A stretch of 32,606 bases of DNA from the NCBI GenBank assembly GCA_025964055.1, contig JAOPZP010000376.1, positions 1 through 32,606 on the forward strand. Direction: 5' to 3'. This DNA comes from Conexibacter sp. (GTDB lineage: Bacteria > Actinomycetota > Thermoleophilia > Solirubrobacterales > Solirubrobacteraceae). Made by a program: the position numbers and the translations under genes. Position 1 is the first letter of the stretch; every line of letters begins with the position of its first letter. Below are positions 1-7,787 of the stretch, one piece after another. Under the pieces are notes generated by a model. That model worked only from the letters and a program-made list of their open reading frames with translations. It made no database searches and had not been told where the DNA came from.

Positions 1-342
1 CAGGTGGTGGCCGCCGCCGATCGCGTAGCCGTTGATCCGGGCGATCGTGGGCTTGAGCGAAGCGCGCATGGCGGCGTAGAGCACCTTCATCTCAAGTTCG
101 CCACCGCGGTCTTCGAGCCAGCCGTCGGCCTCCGCGTTGACGTCACCGCCGGCGCAGAATGAACGATCGCCGGCGCCAGTGAGGATCACGACGCCGACGG
201 TCCGGTCGTCTCGTACCTGGCCGTAGGCGTGGGTCAGCTCGGCGAGCGTCTTGCCTGAGAAGGCGTTGAGCACCTCGGGCCGATTGATCGTGACGCGCGC
301 GACGCCGTCACCGGTCTCGTAGGTGATGTGCTCGTATTCCAT
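1..342 (-). CDS. BadI/MenB-type crotonase, 3' end cut off by window edge
   Basis: The first 114 codons of a crotonase-fold enzyme are visible; the rest lies beyond the left edge. The ATG at 342 is preceded by GGAG (complement of 349-352). The protein has the first oxyanion motif in DRSFCAGGD (about residues 60-68) and the second in GYAIGGGHHL at the cut end. GGD after FCAG and GYAIGGGH are typical of the subfamily holding 2-ketocyclohexanecarboxyl-CoA hydrolase (BadI) and naphthoate synthase (MenB); ordinary hydratases usually have GAD. BadI hydrolytically opens a cyclic beta-ketoacyl-CoA to pimelyl-CoA. With a BadH-like dehydrogenase at 19257 and no menaquinone genes in view, a BadI-like role is favoured, but the C-terminal residues needed to decide are missing. 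It is divergent from the 481 operon and may share the element at 423-438. Confidence 0.75.
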   Translation of the reverse strand, partial: MEYEHITYETGDGVARVTINRPEVLNAFSGKTLAELTHAYGQVRDDRTVGVVILTGAGDRSFCAGGDVNAEADGWLEDRGGELEMKVLYAAMRASLKPTIARINGYAIGGGHHL

Positions 343-422
343 CGTCAGCTCCGTTTCCGACGGGGCGGCCCCGCCTGCTAGCCACTCGTGTGCGCAACGG
401 TGCGCAGCTGTTTCAGAGAAAC

Positions 423-438
423 AGTATACTCATTGACC
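423..438 (+). promoter_or_regulatory. AT-rich dyad element 1 (candidate operator)
   Basis: AGTATACTCATTGACC lies in the 138-bp divergent spacer between the BadI-like gene and the 481 operon. The core AGTATACT is self-complementary and contains a -10-like TATACT on both strands. It is nearly identical to the element at 30091 (AGTGTACTTATTGACC). This is one of ten related sites in the window; function is inferred from recurrence and position. Confidence 0.5.
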
Positions 439-480
439 TCAGCCCTGCGGGGCGCGTCGAAGGCTCTCGGAAGGAGCAGG

Positions 481-1254
481 GTGAGCACGATCACGTTGCG
501 CATGGACGACGGGATTGCGTCGGTGACACTCGCCGACCCCGATCGACGCAACGCCATCAGCCTCGAGATGGTCGACGAGGTCGCTGCGGCGTTTGACGCT
601 ATCGAGGCGCAGGCTGACGTCCGGGCGGTCGTGGTGACCGGCGAGGGTAAGGCCTTCTGCGCGGGAGCCGACCTGGCCACGCTGGCCCGGGGCGACCGCG
701 CGGAGTACGAGCGCCTGTACGAGGCGTTCCTGCGTGTCGCCCGCTGCCCGCTCCCGACGCTCGCGGCGGTCAACGGCCCGGCCACGGGAGCCGGCCTCAA
801 CCTCGCGCTGGCCTGCGACGTGCGCCTGGCAGTGCCGGAGGCGCGCTTCGTGGCCCGGTTCCTCGACGTCGGCCTGCACCCGGGCGGGGGTCACACCTGG
901 ATGCTCCAGCGGGCGGTGGGCCCTCAGCGGGCAGCCGCGATGGTGCTGTTCGGGCAGGAGCTCGACGGCGCCATGGCCGTGGAGTGGGGGCTGGCGCTGC
1001 GGTGCGTCGACCGCGCCGAGCTGTTGCCGGAGGCGCTGGCCCTCGCGCGCCGCGCGGCGCCGATCCCGAGGGCGCTGCTGGAGCGCGTCAAGGAGACGCT
1101 CTCCGTCGTCGGCGTCTCGCCCACCTGCGCCCTCCGGGACGCGGTGGCGATCGAGGGCGCGGCCCAGGCGTGGTCGACCGAGCAGGACTTCTTTCGCCAG
1201 CGCATGGCCGCGGTGCAGGCGGCCGTGGCGTCGCGCACGAGCGTCGCGCCATGA
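481..1254 (+). CDS. Enoyl-CoA hydratase/isomerase family protein (atypical active site)
   Basis: Crotonase-fold protein of 257 aa. The GTG at 481 is chosen because AAGGAG (471-476) lies just upstream and the product then starts STITLRMDDGIASVTL, the usual crotonase N-terminus; the frame is open back to 388 but that extension crosses the 423 element. Oxyanion motifs are GKAFCAGADL and NGPATGAGLNLALACD. The two glutamates that do hydration in rat crotonase (E144, E164) appear to be missing. The PE-I/V position reads ARFLDVGLHPGGG, with Phe at the Glu, and the second position lies in AAAMVLFG, with Ala. It is therefore probably not a classical 2-enoyl-CoA hydratase; isomerase, hydrolase or lyase chemistry is possible. 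Its stop overlaps the next start (ATGA, 1251-1254), so it is translationally coupled to the acyl-CoA dehydrogenase pair. Confidence 0.85.
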   Translation: MSTITLRMDDGIASVTLADPDRRNAISLEMVDEVAAAFDAIEAQADVRAVVVTGEGKAFCAGADLATLARGDRAEYERLYEAFLRVARCPLPTLAAVNGPATGAGLNLALACDVRLAVPEARFVARFLDVGLHPGGGHTWMLQRAVGPQRAAAMVLFGQELDGAMAVEWGLALRCVDRAELLPEALALARRAAPIPRALLERVKETLSVVGVSPTCALRDAVAIEGAAQAWSTEQDFFRQRMAAVQAAVASRTSVAP

Positions 1255-2423
1255 CCGCCGGCGTCGAGACCCCAGCGCTCTTGCTGGCCGTCCCGGAGTT
1301 CGGCGCGGCGGCGCAGGAGCTTCGCCAGGACGTCCGGCGGTTCATCGACGAGGCGCGCGCGGCGGGCGACTTCGTGCCGCGCTGCGACGCCTGGTTGGCC
1401 GGCTTCTCGGCCGACTTCAGTCGCGAGCTCGGGCGCCGCGGCTGGATCGGGATGACCTGGCCTGCGCGCTACGGCGGCCACGAGCGCACGGCGCTCGAGC
1501 GCTTCGTCGTCGCGGAGGAGCTGCTCGCCGCCGGCGCGCCGGTGGCCGCGCACTGGATCGCCGACCGGCAGTCGGGTCCGCAGATCTACCGGCACGGCAC
1601 CGACGCCCAGCGGGAGCGCTTCCTCCCCGACATCGCCCGCGGCGTGTCGTACTTCTCGCTCGGCATGAGCGAGCCCGACAGCGGTTCGGACCTCGCGTCG
1701 GTGCGGACCACCGCGCGCCGCGTGAGCGGAGGATGGCGGCTCAACGGCACGAAGGTCTGGACGAGCCACGCCCATCACGCCCACTACGTCACGGTCCTCT
1801 GCCGCACCGCCGACAGCGAGCCGGGGAACCGTCACAGCGGCCTCAGCATCGTGATCGTGGATCTCGCCGCGCAAGGCGTCACGGTGCGACCGATCCAGCT
1901 CATCACGGGTGAGCACCACTTCAACGAGGTGACGTTCCAGGACGTCCTCGTCCCCGACGACATGCTGCTGGGAGAGGAGGGCGCGGGCTGGCGCCTGGTC
2001 ACGGCCGAGCTCTCGCTCGAGCGCTCGGGTCCGGAGCGCTTCCTGAGCACGTTCGCCCTGTTGCCGGAGCTGATGCGAATGCTCGGCCCGGAGGTCGGGG
2101 ACCGCGCCGCGGCCGAGATCGGGCGGTTGATCGCTGAGCTCTGCACGCTGCGCCAGATGTCGGCGTCGGTGGCCGCGATGATCGACGCCGGGCAGGATCC
2201 GGTCGCCGAAGCGGCGCTGGTGAAGGACCTCGGCACGCGGTTCGAGCAGCAGGTGCCGGAGGTCGTCCGCCTCGTGGCGCGCGCCGATGCCTCTGGCGAG
2301 GCGGGCGCGACGTTCGCAAGGCTGTTGTCCGAGGCGGTGCTCGCGGCTCCAGGGTTCACGCTGCGGGGCGGCACCACCGAGATTCTGCGCGGCATCACCG
2401 CGCGCGCCCTGGGGGTCCGATGA
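1251..2423 (+). CDS. Acyl-CoA dehydrogenase, probable catalytic subunit of a split pair
   Basis: FAD-dependent acyl-CoA dehydrogenase of 390 aa that oxidises an acyl-CoA to the 2-enoyl-CoA. All three family regions are present: an N-terminal helical domain, the middle beta domain with SLGMSEPDSGSDLASVRTTA and NGTKVWTSHAHHA, and a C-terminal helical domain ending FTLRGGTTEILRGITARALG. The glutamate of medium-chain enzymes (YEGT) is Gly here (RGGT). A glutamate in ELSLERSG (about residue 257) matches the alternative catalytic base of isovaleryl-CoA dehydrogenase and of catalytic subunits of actinobacterial heteromeric enzymes. The start overlaps the upstream stop, and the stop overlaps the next gene (ATGA, 2420-2423), which encodes a shorter, degenerate paralogue. 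This is the arrangement of steroid-type alpha2beta2 FadE pairs. Substrate unknown. Confidence 0.9.
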   Translation: MTAGVETPALLLAVPEFGAAAQELRQDVRRFIDEARAAGDFVPRCDAWLAGFSADFSRELGRRGWIGMTWPARYGGHERTALERFVVAEELLAAGAPVAAHWIADRQSGPQIYRHGTDAQRERFLPDIARGVSYFSLGMSEPDSGSDLASVRTTARRVSGGWRLNGTKVWTSHAHHAHYVTVLCRTADSEPGNRHSGLSIVIVDLAAQGVTVRPIQLITGEHHFNEVTFQDVLVPDDMLLGEEGAGWRLVTAELSLERSGPERFLSTFALLPELMRMLGPEVGDRAAAEIGRLIAELCTLRQMSASVAAMIDAGQDPVAEAALVKDLGTRFEQQVPEVVRLVARADASGEAGATFARLLSEAVLAAPGFTLRGGTTEILRGITARALGVR

Positions 2424-3481
2424 GTTACGAGCGGCGACTGTTGATCGAATCCGCGGCCGGGGTCATCGCACGCCACCGGCCGCCGCAGGAAGAGGACGCG
2501 TCGTGGAGTGCGCCGTTGTGGGATGCGCTTGAGGAACACGGGTTCACCCGGGTCTCGCTGCCCGAGGAGCTCGGAGGCACCGGCGGTGACCTGGCGGATG
2601 CGGCGGCGGTCGCGCGGCTGATCGGCCAGACCGCCGCCCCGGTGCCCCTCGCTGACACGGTGCTGGTCGGCGGCTGGCTCCTCGCCGAGGCGGGACTGCC
2701 GGTCGGCGACGGGCCGTGCCCGGCGGCGCCGTCGACGGACGGTGCGCGGCTCGAGCGTCGGCCGGGAGGCTGGCGGTTGACGGGAAGCCTTCCCCGCGTG
2801 CCGTGGGGCCGGTTCGCTGAGACGGTGGCCGTGCTGGCGGCGACCCCGGACGGGTGGGCGGTGGTGGCCGTCGACGCCGCTGACCTGACCGCCGCGGAGG
2901 CCGTCAACCTGGCAGGTGAGCCTCGCGACGACCTGATGGTGGACGCCGAGATCGACGCGGCTCGCGTCGCTCTGGCGCCGCCACACGTCGATGCCGCGGC
3001 GCTGCGTCGCCGCGGCGCGCTGGCCCGGGCACTGACCATCGCGGGATCACTCGACCAGGTCCTCGCTCTGACGGTGGCCTACGTGCGCGAGCGCGAGCAG
3101 TTCGGTCGCCCGATCGCCAAGTTCCAGGCCGTGCAGCAGCAGATCGCCGTGCTGGCGGGCGAGGTGGCCTCGGCCTCGGCCGCGGTCGATGCCGCGGTGT
3201 TGGCGGAGGCGCGGGGTGCCGCGCCATGGCCGGTCGCCGTGGCCAAGGCGGAGGCCAGCAGTGCCGCGGGGCGCGCGGCGGCCATCGCCCATCAGCTCCA
3301 CGGCGCGATGGGCTTCACCGACGAGTACGCGCTCCACCACCTGACCCGCAGGCTGTGGGCGTGGCGGGACGAGTTCGGCGACGAGAGCGAGTGGTGGATC
3401 GCGCTGGGCCGCGAGGCTGCCGCGGCAGGGCCCGAGCGGCTGTGGCACGTGGTGAGCGGCGCGGTCTCCCCAGCGGCCTGA
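2420..3481 (+). CDS. Acyl-CoA dehydrogenase, probable partner subunit
   Basis: Shortened acyl-CoA dehydrogenase paralogue of 353 aa. The N-terminal half is poorly conserved and lacks the usual FAD-loop motif (SEPxxGSD) of the middle domain. The C-terminal half keeps YVREREQFGRPIAKFQAVQ (about 215-233) and the QLHGAMGFTDEYALHHLTRR segment that contacts FAD across the dimer interface. This pattern, directly overlapping a full-length partner, is what is seen in heterotetrameric FadE pairs of actinobacterial steroid degradation, where FAD sits at the alpha-beta interface. It is coupled to the preceding gene by ATGA overlap. It converges on the luciferase-like gene with 19 bp between stop codons. 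Confidence 0.87.
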   Translation: MSYERRLLIESAAGVIARHRPPQEEDASWSAPLWDALEEHGFTRVSLPEELGGTGGDLADAAAVARLIGQTAAPVPLADTVLVGGWLLAEAGLPVGDGPCPAAPSTDGARLERRPGGWRLTGSLPRVPWGRFAETVAVLAATPDGWAVVAVDAADLTAAEAVNLAGEPRDDLMVDAEIDAARVALAPPHVDAAALRRRGALARALTIAGSLDQVLALTVAYVREREQFGRPIAKFQAVQQQIAVLAGEVASASAAVDAAVLAEARGAAPWPVAVAKAEASSAAGRAAAIAHQLHGAMGFTDEYALHHLTRRLWAWRDEFGDESEWWIALGREAAAAGPERLWHVVSGAVSPAA

Positions 3482-3489
3482 ACGCCGCT
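3472..3489. terminator. Possible hairpin at convergent gene ends
   Basis: AGCGGC (3472-3477) and GCCGCT (3484-3489) form a 6-bp stem with a 6-nt loop. The stem spans the stop codon of the acyl-CoA dehydrogenase partner gene and faces the convergent gene ending at 3501. There is no T-tract, so a rho-independent function is uncertain. Confidence 0.25.
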
Positions 3490-3500
3490 CGGGAACCCCG

Positions 3501-4544
3501 CTAGCCCGCCGCGGTCGGGACCACGACGTCGACGAGGCGCTCCACGTTCTGGGACGCACGCTCGGCAGCCAGCCCGAGGGCAGGTGCGTAGAGGATCACG
3601 TGGTCCAGCACCCCGTCGTACCGCTTGAGCGCTGCTCGGACCTGTCGAGGGGTGCCGGCGACCGCGATCGCGTCGATCATCGCGTCGGGCACCGCGGCGG
3701 ACATGGCCTTCAGGTCCCGTCGTGCGAAGGCCTCTCGGATCACCTCGGCCTCAGCGGCGAACCCCGCGGCCGCCAGCGGCCTGTCGTAGGTCTTGACCGA
3801 GGCGTAGAACGCGATCTGGGCCGCGGCGTCGCGGCGCGCCTGCTCCTCGTCGTCGTCGACGGCACAGATGACCATGCTGACGAGCTTCACGTCCTCGACG
3901 CGGCGTCCGGCGTGCTGGGTGCCCCTGGCGATCGCAGGGCGGACCACGTCGTCGACGTAGCGCGTGGTGAACAGCGGATGGCCCACGAGGCCGTCGGCGA
4001 CGCGCCCTGCCACCTCGATCATCCGTGGGTTGACCCCCGCCGTGTACACCGGGATGTGCGTGCGGATGGGCGGCGCGACGTCCCCGGTGGGCGACACGTC
4101 CACGTGGTAGAACCGGCCATCGTGCCGGACGCGGCCCTCGTGGATGCGCCACAGCTTGCGCAGGACCGTAACGAGCTCCTCCATGCGCACCGCGGGGGCG
4201 CTCGGATCCGCGCCGTGCCAGTCGCGGAGCATCCGCACCGTGCCATTGCCCAAGCCCAGCACCAGCCGGCCGCCGGAGAGGCTGTCGAGGCTGCGCGCGT
4301 CGGCCGCCAGGACGAGCGGCGTCCGTCCTACGCCGTAGAGGATCGAGCTGCCAAGACGGCACCGCGCCGTGCCGGTCGCCATCGCCGCCAGTGACACCGT
4401 CGCCGACATCGAGTACAGCTCGCTCGCCCAGACGGCCTCGACGCCGGCCGCGTCGGCCCTCGTAGCAAGCCGAACCGCCGCGGCGAGCTCGAGGCCGACC
4501 GTAGAGATGCCGTAGGTGGTCGTCCGTCGAAGTGGTCTGTTCAT
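3501..4544 (-). CDS. Luciferase-like (LLM) F420-dependent oxidoreductase
   Basis: Flavin- or F420-dependent oxidoreductase of the bacterial luciferase superfamily, 347 aa, full length for the family (TIM barrel). Family features are the N-terminal GLELAAAVRLATRADAAGVEAVWASE, the LGSSILYGVGRTPLVLAADARSLD segment, and SGGRLVLGLGNG near residues 91-102. VYTAGVNPRMIEVAGRVADG follows in the middle, and VAGTPRQVRAALKRY near the C-terminus. Actinobacterial members mostly use F420 for hydride transfer to or from alcohols, ketones or enoyl substrates, though FMN-dependent monooxygenases share the fold; sequence alone does not decide. The ATG at 4544 has no Shine-Dalgarno sequence. The 4547-4562 element sits only 3-18 bp upstream with a TATCAT -10-like box on this strand, which fits a leaderless or very short-leader transcript. 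It is divergent from the SDR operon at 4632. Confidence 0.85.
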   Translation of the reverse strand: MNRPLRRTTTYGISTVGLELAAAVRLATRADAAGVEAVWASELYSMSATVSLAAMATGTARCRLGSSILYGVGRTPLVLAADARSLDSLSGGRLVLGLGNGTVRMLRDWHGADPSAPAVRMEELVTVLRKLWRIHEGRVRHDGRFYHVDVSPTGDVAPPIRTHIPVYTAGVNPRMIEVAGRVADGLVGHPLFTTRYVDDVVRPAIARGTQHAGRRVEDVKLVSMVICAVDDDEEQARRDAAAQIAFYASVKTYDRPLAAAGFAAEAEVIREAFARRDLKAMSAAVPDAMIDAIAVAGTPRQVRAALKRYDGVLDHVILYAPALGLAAERASQNVERLVDVVVPTAAG

Positions 4545-4546
4545 GC

Positions 4547-4562
4547 AGGATAATGATACAAC
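4547..4562. promoter_or_regulatory. AT-rich dyad element 2 (candidate operator, divergent promoter)
   Basis: AGGATAATGATACAAC lies in the 87-bp spacer between the divergent luciferase-like and SDR genes. It shares the TAATGATA centre with the elements at 16447 and 19197. On the minus strand it contains TATCAT, a possible -10 box placing transcription start very near the ATG at 4544. It is the only such element seen for either of the two flanking units. Confidence 0.5.
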
Positions 4563-4631
4563 TAGTTAGGCCTGTCGGACGCTCCGCGCGTTGACGATGA
4601 ACATCGGTGTCTCGGAAGGACTTCACCAAGC

Positions 4632-5396
4632 ATGAACCCCACAGGAAGCTCGGCGGTGGTCACCGGCGGGGCATCCGGCCTCGGGCTCGCCACGGTCCGC
4701 CGGTTGCTCGCCCAAGGAACGCGCGTCGTCATCGCCGACCTGCCGAGCTCCGCGGGCGCCGAGGTCGCGCGCGACCTCGGCGATCAGGCGCGCTTCGTCG
4801 CGGCCGACGTCCGCAGCGAGGCGCAGATGGAAGGTGTGTTCGACGTCGCCGAGAGCCAAGCACCTCTCCGGGTCCTGGTGCACTGCGCCGGGCGCGGGGG
4901 CCCCGTCCGCCTCGTCGACAAGGACGGCCGGCCGGGGTCGCTCGAGAAGTACGAGGAGCTCGTGCAGATCAACCTCGTCGGCACCTTCAACGCCCTGCGG
5001 CTCGCGGCTGCGCGCATGGCCCGCAACGATCCCGAGGACGGTGACCGGGGCGTCTGCGTCCTCACCGCGTCGGTCGCGGCCTGGGAGGGGCAGATCGGTC
5101 AGATCCCTTACGCGTCGGCGAAGGCCGGTGTGGTCGGGATGACCATCGTCGCGGCGCGCGACCTGGCGAGCAAGGCGATCCGCGTCTGCACGATCGCGCC
5201 CGGGACCTTCGACACGCCCATCCTCGCCCGGTTGTCGGAGGACGTGCGCGCGTCGCTGGCGACGAGCGTCCCGCACCCGAAGCGGCTGGGCGCGCCGGAC
5301 GAGTACGCGTCGCTCGCGCTGCACATCATCGACAACCCCATGCTCAACGGCGAGACGATCCGGCTCGACGGCGCCATTCGCATGGCGCCCCGCTGA
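4632..5396 (+). CDS. SDR-family 3-hydroxyacyl-CoA dehydrogenase-like oxidoreductase
   Basis: Classical short-chain dehydrogenase of 254 aa. The nucleotide-binding motif TGGASGLG is at 11-18, and aspartate in VVIADLP (about residue 36) suggests NAD preference. The catalytic triad is S147, Y160, K164 (YASAK). The insertion-rich middle (PVRLVDKDGRPGSLEKYEELVQIN) and the GTFDTPILARL / VPHPKRLGAPDEYA segments resemble type II 3-hydroxyacyl-CoA dehydrogenase (HSD17B10-like) enzymes, which oxidise 3-hydroxy-2-methylbutyryl-CoA, fatty 3-hydroxyacyl-CoAs or steroids. GGAAGGA (4615-4621) precedes the ATG by about 10 nt. It is followed after 25 bp by a crotonase with both catalytic glutamates, so the pair can perform hydration and oxidation of an enoyl-CoA. 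Confidence 0.87.
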   Translation: MNPTGSSAVVTGGASGLGLATVRRLLAQGTRVVIADLPSSAGAEVARDLGDQARFVAADVRSEAQMEGVFDVAESQAPLRVLVHCAGRGGPVRLVDKDGRPGSLEKYEELVQINLVGTFNALRLAAARMARNDPEDGDRGVCVLTASVAAWEGQIGQIPYASAKAGVVGMTIVAARDLASKAIRVCTIAPGTFDTPILARLSEDVRASLATSVPHPKRLGAPDEYASLALHIIDNPMLNGETIRLDGAIRMAPR

Positions 5397-5421
5397 GCGT
5401 CGGCCGAGGCACGGGTACCGC

Positions 5422-6189
5422 ATGTCCGCGAACGTCCTCTTCGAAGCCGCTGACGGCATCGCCATCGTCACGCTCAACCGCCCGTCGGCCTACAACGCCG
5501 TCGACTTGGCGACCGCCGAGGCGATCTCTGCCGCGCTCGACGAGCTCGACGGCCGCGACGACCTCAAGGCGGGCGTCATCACCGGCGCCGGCGGCAACTT
5601 CTGCGCCGGCATGGACCTCAAGGCGCTGGCGTCGACCGGCGAACGGCCGATCGTGGCGCCCCGCGGCGGGTTCGGCATCGTCGAGCAGCCGCCCGTCAAG
5701 CCGCTGATCGCCGCGGTGGAGGGCTACGCCCTGGGCGGCGGGTTCGAGATCGCGCTGGCCTGCGACCTCATCGTCGCGGCCTCCGACGCGCGGTTCGGCC
5801 TGCCCGAGGTCAAGCGCGGGCAGGCCGCGGCGGCCGGCGGCCTGGTCCGCCTGCCGCGTCGCATCCCCTACCACGTCGCCATGGAGGTCCTGCTCACCGG
5901 GGAGGCGCTCCCGCCCGAGCGGGCCCACCAGGTCGGGCTGGTCAATCGCCTGGTCGAGCCGGGGCAGGCCCTGGACGTGGCCGTGGAGCTGGCGGCGACG
6001 ATCGCCGCGAACGGGCCCGTGGCGGTCCGCGTCGCAAAACGCGTGGTCGTCGAGTCGCAGGACTGGCCGACCGACGAGGCATTTGATCGGCAGCGGCCGC
6101 TGGTGGATGCCGTGCGGTCCTCGGAGGACGCCCGCGAAGGCGCCCTGGCGTTCGTGGAGCGGCGCCTTCCCACGTGGAAGAACGCCTGA
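5422..6189 (+). CDS. Enoyl-CoA hydratase, active-site glutamates intact
   Basis: Crotonase of 255 aa. Oxyanion motifs are GGNFCAGMDLKAL and EGYALGGGFEIALACD. Both hydratase glutamates are in place, one in RFGLPEVKRG and one in AMEVLLTG, so true syn-hydration of a 2-enoyl-CoA is plausible. The segment after PEV (KRGQAAAAGGLVRLPRRIP) matches a subgroup often called carnitinyl-CoA dehydratase or general EchA in actinobacteria. It sits 25 bp downstream of the SDR and is very likely co-transcribed with it. The Shine-Dalgarno sequence is weak (GAGG about 12 nt upstream). The stop is followed immediately by the regulatory element upstream of the P450 gene. Confidence 0.88.
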   Translation: MSANVLFEAADGIAIVTLNRPSAYNAVDLATAEAISAALDELDGRDDLKAGVITGAGGNFCAGMDLKALASTGERPIVAPRGGFGIVEQPPVKPLIAAVEGYALGGGFEIALACDLIVAASDARFGLPEVKRGQAAAAGGLVRLPRRIPYHVAMEVLLTGEALPPERAHQVGLVNRLVEPGQALDVAVELAATIAANGPVAVRVAKRVVVESQDWPTDEAFDRQRPLVDAVRSSEDAREGALAFVERRLPTWKNA

Positions 6190-6198
6190 GGACATATT

Positions 6199-6214
6199 AG
6201 TGTAATCTTAATCC
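6199..6214 (+). promoter_or_regulatory. AT-rich dyad element 3 (candidate operator)
   Basis: AGTGTAATCTTAATCC lies in the 90-bp spacer upstream of the P450 gene, embedded in a longer AT-rich island (6195-6214). The core AGTGTAAT is identical to the minus-strand cores at 7812 and 22063. TGTAAT or TATTAG could act as a -10 box; no convincing -35 box is visible. Confidence 0.5.
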
Positions 6215-6279
6215 CGCTTTGCTCCTCGGTCCCGCCGAGGCTTGGTCCAGTCGCAAACACGCACGCGCGAAGGAGTCTC

Positions 6280-7527
6280 ATGAAAGACCGATACCTACTT
6301 TCGCCGGAGCTCATCTCCGATCCGTATCCGTACTTCGCGCAGCTCCGCAGCAGCGAGCCCGTGCACTGGAACGAGCGCCACCGGGCCTGGTTCCTGTCGC
6401 GCTACGACGACGTGGTCGGCGCCTTCCGGAGCCCGGATCTGACCGCGGACCGCATCACGCTGGTCTACGAGAAGCAGGCAGCGTCCAAGAAGGAGGAGCT
6501 GCAGCGCACCTTCGACATCATCCGAAGCAAGTGGTTCGGCTACATGGACCCGCCGGATCACACCCGGCTGCGCAAGCTCGTCCAGAAGTCGTTCTCGCCG
6601 GGGATGGTGCGCCGGCTCGAGGAGCACATCAACGAGTCGTGCGGGGAGCTGGCCGAGGGCCTGCAGAGCGCGCTCAGCACGGGCGAGTACATCGACTTCA
6701 TGGAGGTCTTCGCCCGGCCGCTGCCCGCCTTCGTGATCGCCGACATGCTCGGCGTTCCCCGCGCCGACCGGGAGCAGTTCGAGCGCTGGTCCTCCGAGCT
6801 CGTGCTGATGCTGTTCGGCGCCATGAACGCGCCCGACCGCGTCCAGCGCGCACATGTCGCGATGATGCAGCTCGAGGAGTACTTCCAGGGCCTCGTGAAG
6901 CTCTACGAGGGACGCGAGGCCGACAACGTCATCAGCCTGCTGCTGCGCGCCGAGGAGGAGGGCCGCGTCCTCAATCGGGACGAGATCACCGCCACCTGCA
7001 TCATGCTGCTCACGGCCGGCGACCATACGACGGCCAGCCTCCTGGGCAACACCGTGCTGGCCCTCTCCAGGAACCCGGAGCAGTACGACGAGCTGCGCGC
7101 GCGCCCGGAGCTGGTTCCGGCGGCAGTCGAGGAGTTCGTCCGCTTCGAAGGGCCCTTGAAGGTCACCGTCCGCGTGGCCAAGCGCCAGCACGAGATCCGC
7201 GGGACGACCATCTCGGAGGGCGACCGGATCTTCCTGCTGCAGGGCGCCGCCAACAGGGATCCCGAGCAGTTCCCCGATCCCGACACGCTCGACATCCATC
7301 GACACGCGCGGACGCACATCGGCTTCGGGCACGGCATCCACTTCTGCCTCGGAGCCGCCGTCGCGCGCCTGACCGCGGGGATCGCGGTCACCGCGCTCAT
7401 GACGCGCATGCCCAAGCTCGAGGTCGCCCCGGACGGCGTCGAGTGGGAGCCGTACCTGATCACGCGCAGCCTGCAGTCGCTGCGCGTTCGGGCGGTGCAG
7501 CAGGCGCAGCAGGGGCTCGCCGCATGA
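6280..7527 (+). CDS. Cytochrome P450 monooxygenase
   Basis: Soluble bacterial class I P450 of 415 aa that inserts oxygen into an unactivated C-H bond of an unknown substrate. It has the helix C motif MDPPDHTRLR (89-98), ExxR at E285-R288, and the heme-thiolate signature FGHGIHFCLG with ligand Cys356. The I-helix reads AGDHTT (246-251). The usual acid of the acid-alcohol pair (AG-x-D/E-TT) is His249, and an Asp sits one residue earlier, which may change proton delivery. AAGGAG lies 5 nt upstream of the ATG. It is coupled by ATGA overlap to a ferredoxin, and an FprA-like reductase at 30171 could complete the electron chain. Its place in a CoA-catabolic island suggests initial hydroxylation of an alicyclic or terpenoid-like substrate. 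Confidence 0.95.
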   Translation: MKDRYLLSPELISDPYPYFAQLRSSEPVHWNERHRAWFLSRYDDVVGAFRSPDLTADRITLVYEKQAASKKEELQRTFDIIRSKWFGYMDPPDHTRLRKLVQKSFSPGMVRRLEEHINESCGELAEGLQSALSTGEYIDFMEVFARPLPAFVIADMLGVPRADREQFERWSSELVLMLFGAMNAPDRVQRAHVAMMQLEEYFQGLVKLYEGREADNVISLLLRAEEEGRVLNRDEITATCIMLLTAGDHTTASLLGNTVLALSRNPEQYDELRARPELVPAAVEEFVRFEGPLKVTVRVAKRQHEIRGTTISEGDRIFLLQGAANRDPEQFPDPDTLDIHRHARTHIGFGHGIHFCLGAAVARLTAGIAVTALMTRMPKLEVAPDGVEWEPYLITRSLQSLRVRAVQQAQQGLAA

Positions 7528-7787
7528 CCGAGGCTGCGCCGGCCTCCCGGCGGCCCGTATGGGTCGATCCCGCGGCGTGCGTGGGGTCGGGGTCGTGCGC
7601 GAACGTCGCCCCTGGCGTGTTTCGCATCGACGAGGAGTCGGGTGTTGCCGTCGTCGTCTCGCAGGACGGCGCGCCGGTCGCCGACGTCGAGGAGGCCATC
7701 GCCATCTGCCCGGTCGAGGCGATCGCCTACCTGGCCGCCGGCGCGGCTGACGCGCCGCCGTCGTCGCCGCAGGCCCGCGGGATTTGA
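7524..7787 (+). CDS. [3Fe-4S] ferredoxin, P450 electron donor
   Basis: Small ferredoxin of 87 aa in a different frame from the P450, starting at the ATG that overlaps the P450 stop (ATGA, 7524-7527). Cluster ligands are C19, C25 and C62 (CVGSGSC ... CP). The position of the fourth ligand in 4Fe-4S proteins is Ser22, the pattern of 3Fe-4S ferredoxins that serve actinobacterial P450s. The tail after residue 70 is Ala/Pro-rich and probably disordered. It most likely passes electrons from the FprA-like reductase (30171) to the adjacent P450. The stop codon overlaps a consensus -35 box (TTGACA, 7784-7789) for the following operon. Confidence 0.92.
   Translation: MTEAAPASRRPVWVDPAACVGSGSCANVAPGVFRIDEESGVAVVVSQDGAPVADVEEAIAICPVEAIAYLAAGAADAPPSSPQARGI

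Noticed and set aside
433-438. TTGACC inside element 1 (and at 30101-30106 in element 8) as a -35 box
   Set aside because: No -10-like sequence lies 16-19 nt downstream at either place. The hexamer is better explained as the right half of the dyad.
6219-7523. Long plus-strand frame overlapping the P450 gene
   Set aside because: Only its last 87 codons (7524-7787) are coding, as the ferredoxin. The part over the P450 is out of frame and motif-free.
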